64,000 nucleotides of DNA, taken from positions 1-64,000 of the forward strand of contig DAISIR010000006.1 in assembly GCA_036821905.1 (NCBI GenBank). Direction: 5' to 3'. Each line of letters opens with the position of its first letter. Positions within the stretch are counted from its first letter, which is position 1. Origin of the DNA: Brooklawnia sp937867175 (GTDB taxonomy: Bacteria > Actinomycetota > Actinomycetes > Propionibacteriales > Propionibacteriaceae). Shown here piece after piece: positions 31,001-46,000 of the stretch. The notes below the pieces were generated by a model. The model worked only from the letters and a program-made list of their open reading frames with translations, was not told where the DNA came from and did no database searches. The translations under genes and the position numbers were made by a program.

Positions 31001-34000
31001 GCTGGCGACCGCAGTCAGGACGCCGTTGAGGTAAACGAATCGCTGGAAGTCGCGGGGCGCGGCGCAACCGGCACCAGAGGCGGTGGTGCACAGCCAGATC
31101 GAGTCGCCCAGCCCGGTGGGCAGCTGCTGCGCGATGTTTGCCAGGTTGACGCTGGTGGCGTCAGTGGCCTCCTCCTGCGGGGACGCGGCTGCCGAGGCTG
31201 TGACATAGACGTTGGCGGCTGGCTGGCGGGCCAGCCGAACAGTGTAGGAATCGATGGCGCCACCCTCGGTCACCCGGGTGCCATTGGTCTGTTCGATGAC
31301 CACCAGACCGCTGCCGCGGACCACGCTGGTTGCCAGACCGCCCGCAGTCAGCCCGTTGTAACCGGCGTCGCTGGTCGACGTGATCAGGTGGTTCACCGTG
31401 CCGGCGACACCTTCGAGTTCGCGGACGACGATGTCCTCGACGACGTCGCTTGCCACGTTGATGGTGTCGCTGCCCAGGCCGCCGATGATTCGGTAGGCGA
31501 CACCGTGTGCGGTGGACTGCACGAAGAACTCATCGTCGCCCTCAAGCCCGTCAACCTCGACGAGTTCCACCGCGGTGAACCTCAGGTTGATGCCGGCGCC
31601 GCTGACCGAGTCTGCGGTGATCACGATGTCGTCGGCGAACTCGGTGCCGAGGATCACCACCTTGTCGACTCCGGTACCACCGTCGACGGAAACGGGGGCG
31701 TTGACGTTGTACTGGACCTCGTCGGCCCCGCCGCCGGTACGGATGTCCAGCGGCTGGCCGGTGGACACTCCGATGATCGGCCTGGGCTGGCCATTCGCAT
31801 CCAGCGGGATCAGGTCGTCTGTCCAGGTGTCGGTCCTGGTGCCCGCAGTGTCGCAGGTGCCGTCGCCGTTGGCGTCGTCACAGGTCTGGGCGAGCGCGAA
31901 GGCGCGCACCACGAACAGGTCGGCGTCGTCGTCGCCCTCAAGCCGCAGCGCGGCCTGGTTGGAGTAGACGGTGTAGGTGTCGTTGCCGGTGCCACCGGTG
32001 GCCATCAGCGGGGCGTGCGTGCCCGGGCTCAGCCAGCCGCGGGTGGTCGCGACCAGACTCGGGAACAGGTCCTGTGCTGCCACTCCACCGGACGCGGCGT
32101 CGCGCTTGGTACCGAAGATCTGGCCGATCTGGAAGTTGTCGAACCCGGCACCGCCGTCCAGGGTGATCGTCGTGGTGGTGTCGTCGACGTAGAAGTGGTC
32201 GTTGCCGGCCAGACCGTACACCGACAGTCGGCCGTTGAGTGCGGTGTCGTAGTTGACCCGCTGCACCGCGGTGGTGGGTTCGTTGCCGGCGATCAGGTCG
32301 GCGTAGGTGGCGACCGAGCCGTGCAGCAGCGCCACAAAGGCGGGATGGTCAGCGGTTTCGTTGCTACCTTCGCAGGTCTGGCCGCCGCCGGCCGGGATAC
32401 AGGTGGCGGCCCGGAGCAGGAAGACGTCGTCACTGGGGGCCGCGGTGGTAGTCGCGGGCAGGTAGCCGGTCAGCGCGGGGTCGAGATTGTCGACACCATA
32501 GATGGCTGCGACGTCGGCGCCATCGTCAGGCGCCCCGGTGTCCAGCAGGTTGATGACATAGTTGCGGACGCCGCTGGCCGTGGCGCGCGAACCGGTGGTG
32601 TATACGGCGTAGGTGTCGGCGCCGGCCTGGCCGTCGAGGGTGAGGGTGTGGCCTGCCGCCACGTCCATGGTTTGCAGGTAGTTGACGACCATCCGGTCCT
32701 CGCCGCTGGCCGCGTGCACCCGCGTCTGCGAACCGAGGTGGACGTAGCCGTCGCTGCCCAGAGTGTCCGTCATGCCGATGCCCAGTTCGTCTCCGAACGC
32801 GATGGTGTCGGCGTCGGCTTCGCCGTAGATGTTGGTCAGGTACGGCGGCTTGTTGGAACCGTCCACCAGGTACCCGGCGGTGATGTCGCCGCTGAAGACC
32901 ATGGTCGAGCCGTAGTTCTGGTCGAGGTTGCCCCAGTCGCCATGAATGTCGACGTTGTGGGTGGCCCGGATCAGGCTGTTGGCATCGGTGCTGATGTTGT
33001 CGCCGACCCGCAGCTGCACGTTGCCCGTGGTCTCCGCGACCAGTCCGTCGGCAAGGATCATCCCGTTGGGAACGGTGCGCGGCGCGTCCGGACCGGCCTC
33101 CGCGAACCGCACCGAGCCGCTCTGTACGAGATAGAGGTCCTCATCGGCGGCCGGGGACTCGCGCACGGTCAGACGGACGTTGCCGTTCCCGGCCTGCGCG
33201 AGCACCAGGCGCAGGTAGGACGCGGTCTCGGTCACGAAGATCGAATAGGACGCCTCCAGACCGACGTCGGTGCTGGTGAACAGGCCGCTGATCGACGAGT
33301 CGATCTCGAGGTCGTTGAGTCCGCTCGGGTTACCGATGCAGCCGCCGTTGGCGGACAGATCGATGGACCGGCCACGGATGTTCCAGGCATCATCGCCGGC
33401 CCCACCGTTGCGGGCGTCCAGAATCGAGCCGTTGGTGGTGCGCAACCCGACGTCGGAGACGGTGTGCACGGTGTCGACCTGCAGGTCGCCGACGGTCTCG
33501 TCGAAGAAGATGCCCTGGGTCCTGCTGGTGTCACCGGCTGCGGTGTCGAAGGCGCTCAGGACGCCGGGCAGGGCGCTGTTCAGGGTGTCGACATTGATCT
33601 CGAGCCAGTTGCCCAGGGCGCCGATGCCGCCCAGGACGCCGGCCTCGCCCGCGTGCATCGTGATGTTCACGCCGGCCACGTCCGCCTCGACGCCGGTGCC
33701 GGCGTCGTTGAGGGCGTCCACGATCATGGCCGGTGAGTGCAGGGTGACGTCGCCATAGTTGGAGCGAATCCGTCCGACGCGCAGGTCGTCGGTTTCCTCG
33801 GTGTCGATGATCCAGCCGTTGGTGAGGATGTCGATGTGGCCGGTGCCGGTGATCTGCGTGATGGCATCGACGTTGATGCGCTTGGCGGGGCTGATGGCCG
33901 GGTCAATGGCCGGCGCGGCCGCCTCGATGATGATGTTGCCGCCCGCGACGACGCCGGGGTCGGCCAGCGCGCCGCCGGCGTCCCGGGCCTTGACCACCCA

Positions 34001-37000
34001 GGTGGACGCGACGTTGGCGGTGCTCGAACCGGCGGTGCCGAGGCCGTAGCTGGGTGCGGTGCCGCTGTCGGGGGTGAAGAAGGTGTAATGCGTGAGCCCG
34101 TTGACGTTGTCGGGCCAGCGGACGAGGACACCTGCCGAGGTCCGCAACCCGGTCTCCTTCAGCGAGGGCTGCATCAGCAGGTTGGCGTCGCCGGTCTGGG
34201 CAGCTACCGCGTCGATGAGCACCTCGTGGCTGGTGACTGTTGACGGGTCCGGCACCCGCAGGATGCCGCGGACGTCGAGGTACAACGAATCCCCGGCAGC
34301 CACCGTGAAGCGCTGCACCGTGGTGGTCGGCGGATACACCGGCTCGCCGGCGGCGTTCTCGACGGCAACAGTGTCGACGTTCAGGCGCGTGGCAGCGGTG
34401 CCGATGGAGGAATGCGGCGTCTCAAGGATGACGACGTTGGTCCGGATCAGCGAGGCGGGGTCGCCTGACGTGTCGACGGCCCGGACGCCGGAACCCAGGA
34501 TCGGGCCGAACTCGTTGCGCACCTTGGTGGTGCCGATCGGGTTGTCGATCACCCCGTTGATGATGATCGCTGGCCCGTCCACAGCCGGGGCGACGGCGGC
34601 GTGCGTGCCGAGGATCTCGATCAGCGTGGGGGCGACGTCGCGACGGATGGTGAAGAGCAAAGTGACAGTCGGGCCCTGGAGGTCGACGATCGGCTGGGCC
34701 GAGCTCAGCACGCTGATGTCGTTGACCTGCATCGGCAGCGCGGAGGCGTTGCTGAGCAGGACGCTGGACAGCGTGTCACGGAAGGTCCAGGTGCCCTTGG
34801 CGCCAGGCGAGGTGTTGGCGATGGTGGGCGAATCGAAGAAGACGGTGCCCGGCCCGGGGTTGGTGATGTTGTTCACCACGATGGTGTCGCCGACGACGGG
34901 ACCGCTGGTCTGCTGGGTGGGGCCAACCGTGACGTTGACGGCCTCGGTGATGGTGCCGTCGGCGTCCACGACCAGGCGCGGGGAGCGACCGGAGAGGATG
35001 AGGACGTCGGAGTCGAACACCACGCGCTGAGTTGCGACCGCTCCGGAACCATCTTCGTCCCCACCGCCAGCAGCCAGGGACCGCTTGCTCACGTGGCCGT
35101 CCATGCCAGCACTCACCGAACCGTTGGCGGTGCTGACGTAGAACGCCAGGGCGGGGTAGGGGCCGGGGTTGCCGTTGGGGGTGTTGCCGGCCACGTCCTT
35201 GACGGAGCCGTCGCTCGGGCCCGCGGTGACCAGTGCGTCGTCGGCGCCCGTGACCGTGGAGGTGAGGCTGGTGGTGTTGCGGCCGTCGGCATCGACATAC
35301 CCGAACAGGCCGGTGGAACGCGCGTAGGAGTCGGCGTAGGTGTCGACGTTGGCGAAACTCGTCCGCAGGTCGACCCCCTCGGTGCCGGTCAACTGCGCCC
35401 GGGCACCGATGGTGACTGTGTTGGACGCCGTGGTATCGGCCGTGGCGTCATCGATGCCCTCGCTGTAGAAGCCGGCACCCTTGGAGCTGCTGGTGGCATG
35501 CAGCCACAGGCTCGGCACCAGTGCCGACAGGGTGACGCGCCGGGCGCTCAGGATCGCCTCAGAGCCCAGGTCGGTCGCGGTGGTGGCGCCGGTTTTGCCC
35601 GCGATGCCGCTCTGCCCCACCTTGACGACCGAGTTGGAGCGGGCGTCGACTCCGAAGCCCAGCCCGCTGGCCGCCGAGTTCTGATCGCCGCTGACACTCG
35701 TGGAGGCGCCGACCGTCGCGGTGTTGGCGGCCAGCACGGTCGCGCTCGCAGCGATTGCCGCCCGGGTAATGTAGTCGATCCCGATGGCGCCGGTCTCGGT
35801 GTTGGCAACGGTGACCAGGCCGCCACCCTTGGCGGTGTTGGAGCCGTCGGCGTCCGTGCTCGTCGTCGCTGTCAGCGCGAACGTCCTGGCCTGCACCTGC
35901 GCCCCGGAACCGATAGTCGCCTGGTTGTCGGTCCAGATGGTGGTGTTGGTGTCGGTCTTGCCAATGCCGACCACTCCGCCGGTGCTGTTCTTCGAGCTGG
36001 CCGACGTGCGGGTCGTGCCCGATCCGGTGATCGACACGCTGCCGCGCGGGGCCTCCACCACGGCTCCGGCCCCCAGGACGGCTGTGATGGTGTTCTCGAC
36101 AGTGATGTCGGCCCGGTTCTGCCCGGCAGCGATGGCACCGCCGCCGGAGCCGGTGGACGTGGCCGACGTGATGCCGTCGCCGGATTGCGGCATGGCAAGC
36201 GCGAGGTCCACCCCGCCGAGGCCGAGCAGCTTGTGCGTCGAACCCGCAGGGATTGCGCCGGTGAGGTCGATGCGCAGCGTTTCCTGCCCGGTGCCCGTCG
36301 TCAGCGGCACCACCGGCCGCAGCGAGTGGCTGGCCGCGCCGGACAGGCCGCCGGAGGAAAGCGTCACGCGACTGCCGCCGCTCGCCGCGGTCCACAGCTC
36401 AAAGGCGTCACCCGCGATGGTGCGCACGTAGTAGGTCGCACCGTCGGTGAGGCCACCGATGGGGCCGAACGGCAGCAGCTGCAGTTGATGCTCGTCCTTG
36501 ACGGGGATCGGCGTGCCGTCGTCACGGGTGCCGGACGTCTTGGTGAGGCTCAGGGCAATGATCGGGGAATCGAAGGTGTCATTCACCACACCCGATACCG
36601 CCCGCGTGATCGTGGTGGTGTACGTGCCATCGGTGATGGACGGGCTGCCGGACAACGTCGCGGTCATGCCGCTCACGCTGGCGATCGTGAAAGTGCCGGA
36701 GTAGCCGTCGATCCGGATCTGGGTGCCGTTGGTGAAGCCGTCGGTGGACCAGTTGCGGATCGTGCGCGTGATGGTTGCCGGGACGTCGGGGCTGGCGTCC
36801 ACGAAAGGATTGAAGTCGAACTGCTCGATCAGGCGAGTGGCCTTGAATCCGGTCGACGCGATCCACAGGTTCGTGCCCGACACCTGGTCGATCGTGAAGG
36901 TGCCAGTGACCTCCGCGCTGCTGATCGTCACCTGCTGGTTGGCGTTGAAGCCGTTCGCCAGCCAGGCAGCACCGTCGGTGCGCGTGATCTTCGTCCTGGG

Positions 37001-40000
37001 GCCGTCCAGGGTGTAGACGACGTTGAGGTTGGCGAGCTTGTCGCTGTTCTTGAGCTGGATCCCCGAGCTGGTCACCGCTGCGACCCGGTAGGTCTGTCCG
37101 CTGGTCAGGCCGTCGACCTGTGTCCCGCCGCTGGTGAGAAGGGTGTAGACGACCTTGTCGCCCACCTGGAGACCGTGCGCGACCGGGTTGCCGTCGGCGT
37201 CCACGAACACGATGTTGTTCTTGCTCGGGTCGTTGACCGGCTTGCCATCGGAGAATCCGTTCACGTCCACGAGCGAGTTGGCGAAGACGTAGGGATCCGG
37301 CGCGTCGTAGGTGACGGCGTCGCCTTCTTCAAACCCGTGGCCGGTGATGGTGACGGTGTTGCCGGAGACAGCCGTCGGGGCGAAGAGCCCGCCCTCGCCC
37401 ACGTCCGCCGAGGCGACCAGGCGAATCGTCCCCTCATCCACCACAACCACGTAGTAGCGGTTGCCCAGGTTGAGGCCACCGACGCTGACGTCCGGCACGA
37501 CGTAGTCGCCGGTGACGAACGAGTGCCCCGGGATGCTGATGGTGTCGGTGGCGCCGTTGATCGCGCTGGCATCGAAGACGCCGCCGAACGAGAGCTTGTT
37601 GGGGTCAATGCTGGCGCCGGTGAGCACGTTGACGACGCTGTACTGACGCCGAACAAGAACGGTTGAGCCGTCCTCGGTGATGGTCGCCGCGCCGGTCAGG
37701 CCGGGGATCGGGGCTCCGTTGTCCGCGTACTCCACGAGGTCACCGGTGGTGAGATTGTGCCGTTCGACCGTCAGGTTGTTTCCGCCGCTGGTGTCCGACG
37801 TGTCGACACCCGTCACCTGATGATCGGGCGCGGTTCCGGATGCCTGCGGGACCAGCGTGGCTGCCAGCGACACGTTGCCGTCGGCCAGGATCGTCGCGCT
37901 GGTGCCCACCAGTGCGCGCACGGTGGGCTTCGCCGTTGCCTTGGACTGGGAGCCGGCGAAGTCGAGCAGCCCGACGCTGGTTCCGCGCGTGCTGGCGTCC
38001 GCCTCGGGGTCCTCAGTGGCGGAGACGTCGACGTTGCCGGTCACGTGGACGAGCGCAGCGTCGGACACCCCCGCCCGCACAGTGGGTTCCACGGTTGCCG
38101 TCGAGTCGTTCTTCGTCTGTGCATACACTCCGCCGCTGACGGCTTGCGAGGTCGCACGCGCGTCGTCGACGGAGGACGCCGTGACCGTGAGCAAGGTGGC
38201 ACCGGGCTGGCCCAAGGTGCCGAGGCTGCCACCGAACGTCACGCTGGTGGACCCGGACCCGGTTGCCGATGATGTGCTGCGGCCCAGCCCGATGAAGCCA
38301 CCATCCTTGCCACCGGCGACGGCAACGCCGCTGGTGACCGAGGCGCCGACAAGCTGCACGGCTTGCCTGGCCCTGAGCGCGACGCCGGTGTCCACGCAGA
38401 CCTGCATCGTCGGCTGCTCGGTGGCCGTCGCTGACGAGCCGCTGTCGCCGTACAGCACGCCACCCGACGAGGCTTGCGCGCTGGCGTTTGCCCCGCTGCC
38501 GTTCGCGACCGTTCCCGAGGAGTCGGCGTTGTAGCTGCCCACGACCGAGATGCTGCCGCCCGTCGAGACCACTGTGCCGCCCGTGATCGCGGCCTTGACG
38601 GACGGCTGCGTCCCGGACTTGGCGGTGATGGTGGCCGCCGCGCTGGCACCTGCGGAGTTCAGTCCGGTGGAGAACGAGCCGGCCTTGGCGGTTGCAGTCG
38701 AACTGGCGGCCAGGATGCCGAGCACCGCGATGTCCCCGTCCGCGGTTGCGGTGGTGTCGCCGGTGGTGTGGCCGGCCAGCCAGGCGGCGACGTCAGGCTT
38801 GACGGTGCTGGTCGCGGTTGTGAAGGCCCCGCTGACGGCAATCAGGCTGATCGCGGTGGCGTGTCCAGTGGCGGTGGTGACCGCGATTGCGCTGTCCCGG
38901 GCGCGGATCCGGATGTCGCCGGCGATGTCGAGCGCGACCGGGTCGGCGTAGCCATGGGTGGTCGTCGTGATCGAGGCCGTGGCGCTGGCGCCGCCCCCGG
39001 ACAACGTCACGCCCAACCCGTCAGACTGCGCCGAAGCGACTGCCGACGTCTCGATGGTGGCCGACTCGGCGGCGTCGATGCTCAGGTTCCCGGAGGTCGT
39101 CGTGATCGACGCGGACGTCGCGTGCGCGTCGACGGTGCTGGCGATCGTGTTGGACGCCCGGGACGCGCTCACCGAAACGGCGGCACCCACGCCCACCGCG
39201 GCGGCGAAGGTCGCTGCCTTCGCGTTCGCGGTGATCTTCGAGGTGTCCTGGGCACTGATGGTGACGCCACTGCTGGCCTGGACGCCCGAATTGCGGGTGT
39301 TCGACACAGCGGCGCGCACCAGGGTGTTGACCTGGTTCTCGAGCACGACTCCAGCGCCCGAGGCGGCGACGGCGATGAGCCCGACGCTGAGTGAGTGGCC
39401 GTCGGCCTGCACGTCGGCGGTGATGGCGGCGCTCTCGGCAGCCGTCAGCCAGATCTGCCCGGCATTCGCCCGGGCGCTGGAGCTGGACAGGTAGGCCAGC
39501 ACTTCAGCGGCCTGGTCGTCGCGGCCGACGTAGTTGTGCGCGGTGCCCGTTCCGATGGAGACCGCCCCGGCGTAATAGCCGACGCTGAACCCTGCGGCGA
39601 CGGTCTTGACCACGGCCGAGATCGTCGAGGTGTCCGACGCCTCGATGGTGATGTCGCCGGCGCTGCGCAGGTCACTGGCGGTGGCGTAGGCCCTAGTCTT
39701 CGTCAAGATCACGTTCAGCGCTTCGGCGCCGGCTCCAGAAATCGTGAGGCTGCCGAAGAAGCTCAGGCTGGCGGCGGCGCTGGCGGCGTAGGCCGTCGAG
39801 TCGATGATCGGGGCGTCGGTGGCCTTGATGGTGATGCCGCCGGTGGTGGCGTCCACACCCCAGTCAGTGGTGTCGGTAGCTGCGCCGTCGGCGTTCGTGA
39901 TCCAGGCGTAGACCTCGTTCGCGATCTCGTTCTTGGCCAGTCCGACGGCGATGGCGACTGTGCCGCTGACACCGCCGAGCGCCGCGGCGAGGGCTGCGGA

Positions 40001-43000
40001 ACCGGTGAACGAGGTGATGTGGGAGTGGTCGCTGGCCTCGACGCTGACGCTGGCGGCCTTGATGCCAGTCGCACCGTCACCGTCGATGTAGGCGTGCACC
40101 TGGGACGCGACGCGGTTGAGCGTGCTGGCGCCCGCACCGGCCAGGCCGATCGCCACCACACCCGCGGAGATCGCCACGGAACCGGCGACCACCGTGGCGG
40201 CGATCGTCTGGGTCGCGTCCGCAGTGATGGTGAGCGCACCGTCTGCCTCGATGGCGGTGCCGGTGGCCGACGCCGTGATCTGCGCCGGGGTGGCGGTCGT
40301 CGCGTCCAGCGCCCAGCCGATCAGGTTGCGCGCCCGGGACGCACCCATTGCCAGGCCGGCACCGACGAAGCCTGCGCCCAGGGCGGCCGAGACTGCGCCC
40401 ACGGTGGCGGTGATGGTCGCGTCGTCAGTTGCCGAGATCGTGACCGCGCTCTTGCTGGACAGCGAACCACCGGATGCGGAGGCCACGGTGGCGGTGAGGA
40501 TGACGTTGGCAACGTCCGCTCCTGCCCCGCTCACCCCGGCTCCCACCAGCCCGCCGCCAACCGCCAGCGACGCGGCGGCCGCGATCGCCGTGATCGTCGC
40601 GGAATTGTCGGCGGTGATGGTGATGCCGGTGACATCGTCAGGATCGTTCGGGTCATCGGGCTGCGTCGCCGTGACGGCCGTGTTCTGCAGTTGGGCAGAA
40701 ACGTCGCTGGAAATCGTGTTGCGCGCGATGGTGGCGCTGACCGCAATGGACACTCCGACCAGGCCGATGCCTGCGGCCAGGCTGGCCGAACCGGCGATCG
40801 CCATGATCGCCGAGTGGTCCGCGGCGCGCAGCCCCACGCTGGCTGCGGTCACGGTGGCTGCGGTCACGGTGGCTGCGGAGGTCGCCGAGATGAACGCTTG
40901 GACGTCAGAGGCGATCGTGTTCTCGGCCCAGACGCCTGCACCACTCAGGCCGACACCCGCGACGGCACCGGCCCCGATCGCGGCGGACATCGCCACCACC
41001 AGGGCGGCGATCGTCTGGCCGCCGACAGCGTCGAGGGTGAGTGCGCCGGAGGCGGTGACCGAGGTGTTCCGCAGGAAGGCGCCCACCTCGGGCAGCGCGT
41101 CCGCGTCCTTGACCGCGGTGCCGATGGTGTTGCGGGCGACCGAGACGCCGATCGAAGCCCCCACGCCGGCGCTGGTGACGGCCACACCGATGGCGGCGGA
41201 GGCCGCAGCGATGACGGCGACGACGGAGGAGGTGGAGGTGGCGTCGAGGTCGATCTTGGCCGCCCGCGTCACAGTGCTGGCGTCCAGGTAGGCATTCGCC
41301 GTGCTCAGGACGACATTCTCGGCGACCGCGCCCGCGCCTGCGACCGCAACACCGATCGCGCCGAGCCCGGCGCCCACCGAGGCGGCGACGGCGACCGCGC
41401 CGATGGTTGGACGAGAGGCCAGCAGCGCTTCACCAGACCAGGTGATGACATAGACCTCTGCCCCGGACACCACGAGCCAGGAGTTGCCTGCCGCGATCTC
41501 CGTGACGACGGGCGCGGCGGTGGCGGGCAGTGCGTGCCCGGCTGATGTGAAAGCCGCGGTGAGCGCGTCGAGGCTCGTGGTGCTCGGGGTGGCGGAAGCC
41601 GCGTCAACAAGCTGCGCAACGGTCACGCCGGTGATGTTGAACCCGTCCGGGCCCCTGCTGGTCGCGGACAGGACGAGGTCACCGTCACTGTCGACGGTCG
41701 CGTTGGCGATGAACGCCGCGACGTCATTGGTCACTTCGTTGAATGCCAGCGACAACCCGATCGACACGCCGACACCGACACCGCCGATGGCAGCCGCGAT
41801 GGCAGCCGCACCGGCCACTGCGTTGATCCCGGACGCGTCGGTGGCGGTGATCTTGATGCTGCCGACGTCGACAATGGTCGTCTCGACCGCCGTGGAGAGC
41901 GGGTCGTCGCCGTCGAGGAAAGCCTGCACGTCGGTGGCGATGCGGTTCTCGGCGTACACCCCGGCGCCGCTGACGCCGACGGCTGCGCCGCCACCGGTGA
42001 GCGCCACCGCGCCCGCGACCACGAGGGCGTCGATGGTCTGGGTGGCGTCGGCCGTCAAGGTGAGCTGGCCGTCTGCGGAGACCTTCGAGGCTGCGGAGAT
42101 GTAGGCCCGCACCTGAGCGCGGTCGTCCTTGCCGACCAGCTGCCACTGGCCGGTGTCGCCGTACTCCAGGACGGACAGGTCGGTGGAGGTAAGCGGGCTG
42201 GCTGCCACGTACTTGTAGATGTCGCCCGTGCGAGCCCCGGACACGACCTGCACCGTGTCGCCCTTGACGACGGTGACCGGGGTCACGCTGGACGCGTCGC
42301 TGGAAGTGAAGGTGGGATTGCCGGTGCTGCCAGGCTCCCAGCCGATGAAGTTGCGGGCCACCGAGGCTCCGAGGGCGACGCCGACACCTGCCGCGCCGCC
42401 GGCGACCGCTGCCGCCACCGCCAGCACCTTTGCTTCGATGGCCGCGTCGTTGGTCGCCTTGATTGTGATGTCGCCGCCGCTCTCCAGTGAGCCGCCGTCG
42501 ACGTGGGCGTTGACTTTTGTGAGGATGATGTTGGTCGCCTGCGCGCCCGCGCCGCTCACTCCGACCGCGACCAGGCCCACAGCGACCGATAGTGAGGCCG
42601 CGGCGGTCCACGCCTTGATCTGCGCTGCCTCGTCCGCGGCCAAGTTGAACGGGCCCGACCCGGTGACGACGGCGTTCACGACGGCGGCGTCGACTGCGTT
42701 GTCGATGCGGTTCCACGCCAGAGCCACGCCGATGCCGATAGCGACGCCGACGTTCGGTCCGAATGAGGCGGCGATCGATGCTGCGCCGGTGACCGCATTG
42801 ATCAGGGAGGTATCGAGGGCCTTGATCGTGATGCTGGCAACCGGCACGGTTTCGCTGCCGATCGTCGCACCGGTGACCCCGCCGTCGACGGACGCGGTGG
42901 TCTGCCCGGTGATCGAGTTGCGGGCCGCGGCACCGGACGCACCGACCGCGCCGCCGTCGCCGACCGCGACCGCCATTGACCCGGCCAGCACGAGGGCGTT

Positions 43001-46000
43001 GATGACCTGGTTGGTCGTCGCCTGGAGGGTCAGGTCGCTGGAGACGGTGTAGAAGACGCTGGAACGCAGGATTTGGGCGGTTGTCACCGTTGAGATGATG
43101 TTCTCGGCGACCGCACCGCCGATCGCAACACCCAAGCCGCCGGCACCGGCACCAACCCCGATCGCCACGGCGGCGATGATGGCCGTGATCTGGGAGGTGT
43201 CCTCGGCGGTGAGGCTGACTTTTCCGCCGCTGGTCAGCGTGGCATCGGTGATGGTGGCGGACGTTGCTGTGGTGATCTCGTTGCGCGCCCACGCCCCGGC
43301 GCCGGCCACGCCCGCACCGAAAGTGCCTGCCCCGACAGCCACCGACGCCGCCGCCGAGACCGCGCGGATGCCGGGGTCCTCGCGCGCGGTCAGCGTGATG
43401 CCGCCCGGTGTGCCGCTGCCGGCCTTGTTCGTCACGGTGGCCTTGTTGATGGCAGCCGTCACCTTGCCGTCGATGAGGTTCTTGGCCAGCGAAACGCCCA
43501 CCGACACCGCGACGCCGGCGGTCCCGCCGAAGGCGAAAGCCAGCGAGACCGCGCCTGCGATCGCGGAGATGGTCGACGTGTCCAGTGCGCTCAGCTTCAA
43601 TGAGACGCCGTCGGCGTCCTTGTCATTCCCCTTGATGGCGACGACCGAGGAGTCGCCGTCCACGAAGGCGCCGGTGGCGGTGCGGATGACGTTCTCCACC
43701 CAGACGCCGGCACCGCTGGCGCCGACCCCTGCGGTGCCGCCGACGGCCACTGCGGCAGATGCCGACACGACCAGCGCGCCGATCGTCTGGGCCGCCGTCG
43801 CCGCCAGGCTGAGCACACCATCGGCGCTCACGCTGGAGCGCAGCAGATAGGCCTGGGTCTGCACGGGCGCCTTCGTGCCGTCCAACTGCTCGCCGATCAG
43901 GTTCTTCGCGACCGCGACACCGATGGACACGCCGACCCCGGTCGTCCCGCCACCGGCCAACGCTGCCGACAACGCCATGATCGTCGCGGTGATCACCCGA
44001 GAGCCATCAGCGGTCAGGGTGACCGGTCCCGCGGCCTCGACCACCGAGTCATCGAGGTGCGCGTTCGCGGTGGAAGTCACCGAGTTGAGCGCGACTGCGC
44101 CCGCGCCGCTCAGGGCGACCCCGGTGGTGCCGGCGAAGCCAGCAGCCAGGGACGCGCCGACGCTCACGGCCTGAATCGTCGGCGCCCAGAACTGCAGCTT
44201 GCCGGCGTCCGGCCCGCTGCCGAGCAGCGTGATCACGTAGACCCGCTGGCCGTCGGTGACCTGCCAGGACGCGCCGGGACGCAGCACGTCCAGCGTCCAA
44301 CCCGTCGACAACTGGTACTGCGTGCCGGCGAGCATGCCCTCCAGCGCGGTCCGCACCAGCAGATCACCAGCGACATCATCCGCGGCCTCATCAATGCCCG
44401 ACGTGGTGAGGTCGTCACTGTCGACGACGCCCGCGTCGTCCAACCCGGCCACGGTGAGGTCGCCGACCGGGGTGAGCTGGAAGAGGTTCTGCGCAGCCGA
44501 GTCGACCTTCAGCGTGACGCCGCCGGAGTTGGTCTTGACGTTCGCCTTGCTGATTACGGCTTCAACCGCATTGGAGACCTCGTTCAGTGCGATCGACAAC
44601 CCGACAGAGATCGCGACGCCGGTCGTCCCGCCCACCGCGACACCGATGGCCGCCGCGATGACGATTGCGTGGATCGCGGAGTGGTCGGTGGCTTCCAGTT
44701 TCAGGCTTGCCACATCGACTGTCGGCCGCGCACCGGTGCCACCCTCGATGCCGGCCTTGACGTCAGTGGAGATCTCGTTCTGGGCGAAGGAGCCAGCCGC
44801 CGACGCCGCCACACCGGTGGTCCCGCCACCACCGATGGCTGCCGCACCGGCAATGACCTGCGCGTCGATCGACTGCGACGACGACGCTGTCAGCGACACC
44901 GCACCAGCGGAGTGGATGCTCGCTGCCGAGACCAGCGCCTCGACCTTGGCCGCGTCGCGCTTGACCCCGACCTGGCGCCACAGCGTGGTGTCGGAGTAGT
45001 CGAGGGTGGTCAGTTCGACGCCGCTCAGCGCGATCCAGTTGCCGTCATTGGCCCCGACCACCGACAGGTCGGTCGGGTTGATGAGCGTCCAGCGACTGGT
45101 GTCGCTGTAAGTCTGGGTCGATAGATCCACCGGGCCGGTCAAGCCGGTGAGCAGCCGGTAGAACTTGCCGTCGGCCAGGTTGTTGACGATGGCGCCCGCG
45201 TCCAGGTGGGTGAGGACGTCGGTCGAGTACTGGTCGTAGGACGGCACCCAGCGGTAGACAGTGCCGTCCGCGGCCTGTACCCGGGCGCCGTAGTCGATGC
45301 CGCCGGCGACCGTCTGGGTCGAGGTGTACTCGTGCGGCGGGTCGGTCAGCTGCGGGCCCAGGTACTGGTAGACGCCACCGGTCCGCGGCCCGTCGACGAT
45401 CCTGACGAAGTCGCCGGTGTTCAGGGTGTCCGGGTAGGCAGTGGACTCGTACACCGGACGCCCGCCGGAGTCGATCGTCGCCGACGGATCCCAGCCGATG
45501 AAGTTACGCGCCACCGACACCCCGAGCGCGAAGGCCGGTGCGTTCGTCCCGCTGATGGCGATCGAGGCGGCGACCGCGAGTACCAGGGCCTCGACCAGCC
45601 CGGTGGACTTGGCGGTGATCGTGACGTCGCCCACCTTGTTGGCCGCCGTGCCCAGCGAGCCGCCGGTGACCGACGCCGTCGTCGTCGACAGCACCACGTT
45701 GGTCGACTCCGCTCCCCCACCCGACAGGGCCACTGCGGGCGTCCCGGCGGTCACCGACGCCGCGAACGCGACCGCGATCGCCTTGACGCGGATCTCGGAA
45801 TCATTGGTCGCGGTGATCGTCACGGCGCCGCCGGCCTTCATCGTCCCGGCGTTCTCGATGAACGCGGCGACCGTGTTGTCGACGGTGTTGTGCGCCAGCG
45901 CGAGACCGACCGAGCCAGCCCCACTCTTGCCACCCGACAGGCTCGCAGTGACCGCGGCGGCCATCGCGTCCGCGGTGATCTTCGACGAGTCGGTGGCCTC

